64,000 nucleotides of DNA from positions 1,178,001-1,242,000 of the forward strand of contig OZ252002.1 in assembly GCA_965247265.1 (NCBI GenBank). Direction: 5' to 3'. Origin of the DNA: G965247265 sp965247265. GTDB lineage: Bacteria; Pseudomonadota; Gammaproteobacteria; UBA4575. The notes beneath the pieces are model-generated. The model made no database searches, had not been told where the DNA came from, and was given only the letters and a program-made list of their open reading frames with translations. This document shows, in pieces, positions 61,975-64,000 of this stretch (the first letter of the stretch is position 1; each line of letters opens with the position of its first letter). The translations under genes were made by a program, and so were the position numbers.

Positions 61975-62833
61975 GTCTGCTTGGGATGGGATTCACGTAA
62001 TCAGTGACTCCATGAAAGAGCGTGTGGAGCGACCCAAAAACATAGGTATGACAATGGTGATCGATACTTGTGTTGGTCTACAGATGTTGAGGGATGTGCT
62101 CCAGCTTTCAAATAAATATATAGATCATTGGAAGTGTAGCTATGGGGTATCTGCAGTGATGCCTTCTAACATTCTTCATCAAAAACTCGAGATGCTAAAT
62201 GAATATAACATTAACACTTTCCCCGGAGGAACGTTATTAGAGGCAGCTATCATTCAGAAAAATTGTCAATCATATATGGTGAGAGCTAAAGAAATTGGAT
62301 TTCATTCAGCTGAAATTTCTGATGGGACCATAACATTACCAAGTGTGCGAAGACGTAATGCAATTTTGTGCGCACTAGAAAATGGATTAATTCCAATTAC
62401 AGAGGTTGGAAAAAAAGATCCCACGAAGCAGCCAAGTCCTGAGGAGCTTTCCGACCAAATTCTGCAAGATTTATATTGGGGCGCTGAGTATGTGATTGTC
62501 GATGCAAGGGAATCTGGATGTGGAGTCGGTATATTTGATCAGCAAGGCGATATGAAATTGGATGTATTTATGAAAATTTTATCGGCAATTGGTAAAAAAG
62601 TAGAAAAAGTTATTTGGGAAGCACCGTTAAAAAAACAACAAGTCGAACTTATAAAGAAAATTGGACCAAACGTAAATTTAGGAAATGTCAATCCAATGGA
62701 TATTTTGCTCTTGGAATCATTGCGACTAGGACTTCATTATGAATCATTGCGGGAAATTGCAGATGAATCTGTACAAAGTGGTAGATGGGATCCAGAAGCA
62801 ATCGAATCTACTGATAAAAAGAAAACTGCCTGA
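61967..62833 (+). CDS. phosphosulfolactate synthase family protein (ComA-like)
   Basis: 288 aa from ATG 61967 (GGGAGA upstream), overlapping the previous stop (ATGTTTAA). ComA blocks: NIGMTMVIDTCVGLQMLRDVL, YIDHWKCSYGVSAVMP, NTFPGGTLLEAAI, FHSAEISDGTITLP, ITEVGKKDP and VIVDARESGCGVGIFDQQGD. ComA adds sulfite to phosphoenolpyruvate, the first committed step of coenzyme M in methanogens; bacterial homologues serve coenzyme M (Xanthobacter) or sulfolactate formation. The K in VGKKDP and E in DARESG are conserved catalytic positions. The start KxGxT becomes NIGMT here, a mild deviation. Confidence 0.87.
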   Translation: MFKSAWDGIHVISDSMKERVERPKNIGMTMVIDTCVGLQMLRDVLQLSNKYIDHWKCSYGVSAVMPSNILHQKLEMLNEYNINTFPGGTLLEAAIIQKNCQSYMVRAKEIGFHSAEISDGTITLPSVRRRNAILCALENGLIPITEVGKKDPTKQPSPEELSDQILQDLYWGAEYVIVDARESGCGVGIFDQQGDMKLDVFMKILSAIGKKVEKVIWEAPLKKQQVELIKKIGPNVNLGNVNPMDILLLESLRLGLHYESLREIADESVQSGRWDPEAIESTDKKKTA

Positions 62834-62846
62834 GAATTAGAAAAAA

Positions 62847-64000
62847 ATGAGAGAAGTAATTCCAGATTCCAATATGGCGTTGTGTATCGATGGTCGCTTA
62901 TCACAACCTCCTGAAGAAGTATTGGTTTCAAGTGCATTCGCACAAGAACTTCATGAGCAGTTATGGTTATTAAAAGAAATGAGTTGGGTGGATATGGCGC
63001 ATGTAATCAGCTTAATTGAAGCCGGTGTCATAGAGAATAAAGTTGGCGCTGACTTATTAAGTGCATTACGTAAATTACAAGAAAATTCAACAGAATTTCA
63101 GCCAGATCCAATGTGCGGCGATCTATTTACAAACAGAGAAGTATGGTTAGAGCAACACACTAGTGCAGTGGGATGGTTATGCGCAGGAAGAGCACGTAGA
63201 GAGGGTACTACAGTATCTTATCACTTAACAATTAAAAAGTTATTACTTACGTTGGCAGATGAGATATCAAAACTAATACACGCAATGTTAGTGCAGGCAG
63301 CCTCCCACAGTGCATCAATCATGCCTGATTACACCTATATGCAGGCAGGACAACCAACATCATTTGGACATTATTTACTTTCATTTGTATTCATGCTTAC
63401 GCGTGACCTTGCGCGCATCAATTCTCTCTACGATAGAGTCGATTGTTGTCCGGCCGGATGTGGAGGTATTAACGGATCGACGTTACAGATTGATAGAGAC
63501 AAATTAGCAACACTATTAGGTTTCGCTAAGCCCGTCATGCATACAAGAGATGCAATGTGGCAATCCGATATTTCCATTGAAGTAGTATCAACATTAACTT
63601 CTATATTTATTACTTTAGATCGATTAAGTGAAGATTTGCTCTATTTCGTTACGAAAGAATTCGATTACATTGAATTACAAGATGCCTATTCAAGAGCCAG
63701 CAAAATCATGCCACAGAAAAAAAATCCCTATGGGCTAGCGTATATTCGCGCACTGGCAAATAAGGTGATTGGAATACAAACTATGGTGGTTGCAACACAA
63801 CGCACACCAACAGGGCAAATCGATAATCGCATATTCGTATATGGTGAAATTCCAAATGCTCTCAATATGTGTATAGATGGCATTTGTTTATTAACTAAAA
63901 TATTAGAAGGATTGCAATTTAATACTCCACGTGCACTCAATAGAGTAAAAGAAAGCTTTGCTATGGCCACAGAGTTGGCTGAATTAATTTCGACTGAAAA
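62847..64000 (+). CDS. argininosuccinate lyase/fumarase-superfamily enzyme (partial, runs off the window)
   Basis: 384 codons are open to the window end. The superfamily signature is present as ASKIMPQKKNPYGLAYIRAL. Upstream are the usual regions QAGQPTSFGHYLLSF and NGSTLQIDRDKLATLLGF, like argininosuccinate lyase. It lies 13 bp after the ComA-like gene. Xanthobacter's coenzyme M pathway uses two enzymes of this superfamily after the ComA step (phosphate elimination and thiol addition), so I infer a similar role here rather than arginine synthesis, since no other arg gene is near. The N-terminal third (SNMALCIDGRLSQPPEEV) is less typical. Confidence 0.85.
   Translation, partial: MREVIPDSNMALCIDGRLSQPPEEVLVSSAFAQELHEQLWLLKEMSWVDMAHVISLIEAGVIENKVGADLLSALRKLQENSTEFQPDPMCGDLFTNREVWLEQHTSAVGWLCAGRARREGTTVSYHLTIKKLLLTLADEISKLIHAMLVQAASHSASIMPDYTYMQAGQPTSFGHYLLSFVFMLTRDLARINSLYDRVDCCPAGCGGINGSTLQIDRDKLATLLGFAKPVMHTRDAMWQSDISIEVVSTLTSIFITLDRLSEDLLYFVTKEFDYIELQDAYSRASKIMPQKKNPYGLAYIRALANKVIGIQTMVVATQRTPTGQIDNRIFVYGEIPNALNMCIDGICLLTKILEGLQFNTPRALNRVKESFAMATELAELISTE

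Overview
The window looks like an A+T-rich gammaproteobacterial chromosome. The grounds are a DUF1820 gene, the style of isocitrate lyase and isocitrate dehydrogenase, tRNA-Ser(GGA) with encoded CCA, and a dispersed AATGACCGCT...AAAGCGGACAT repeat that I associate with (mostly marine) gammaproteobacteria. No rRNA or species-level marker is present, so the genus is not resolved.

Layout. 1-2.6 kb: the end of a branched-chain-amino-acid-type (Liv/HAAT) ABC transporter (LivM end, binding protein, LivF). 2.6-8.7 kb: housekeeping-like genes (MBL-fold hydrolase, an RraA-like gene with a frameshift, aceA, icd, a phosphoesterase, DUF1820, tRNA-Ser). 8.8-18 kb: an accessory island of unknown ORFs bracketed by dispersed repeats, then an intact large serine recombinase with its DUF2924 partner and a decayed phage-type packaging module (terminase, DUF5681, ParB/DNA methylase). 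18-33 kb: oxidative and CoA metabolism (Mo-bisPGD oxidoreductase, two aldehyde dehydrogenases, acyl-CoA ligase, ECHDC3-like crotonase, thiolase-fold protein plus DUF35) around a signalling module: FIST/NosP-like sensor, hybrid histidine kinase and NarL-type regulator. 33-40 kb: a second Liv system with an AMP-ligase-like protein. 40-41.3 kb: an IS with a broken transposase. 43-51.4 kb: a third Liv system in one operon with an amidase and a cobalt-type nitrile hydratase whose beta subunit is split into two genes. 51.8-56 kb: higBA, a degenerate hairpin-repeat array and a family-A-DNA-polymerase-like gene, then small membrane-protein genes. 57.9-64 kb: an operon with a MetE-like zinc transferase, a CoA-transferase-like pair, a ComA-like phosphosulfolactate synthase and an argininosuccinate-lyase-like enzyme, suggestive of coenzyme-M-type sulfonate chemistry.

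How the parts may work together. Four operons (Mo-oxidoreductase, SnoaL-like protein, aldehyde dehydrogenase, third Liv/nitrile hydratase) carry the same ~57-bp upstream element, and one copy lies between the NarL-type regulator and its divergent neighbour. The simplest reading is a local regulon controlled by the FIST/kinase/regulator module. It would couple uptake of a small amide- or amino-acid-like solute with nitrile/amide hydrolysis and oxidation of aldehydes.

Caution. Six genes carry apparent breaks. Three involve loss of one base in a homopolymer (A9, A10, G4), so sequencing error must be excluded before calling these true pseudogenes or slippage sites.
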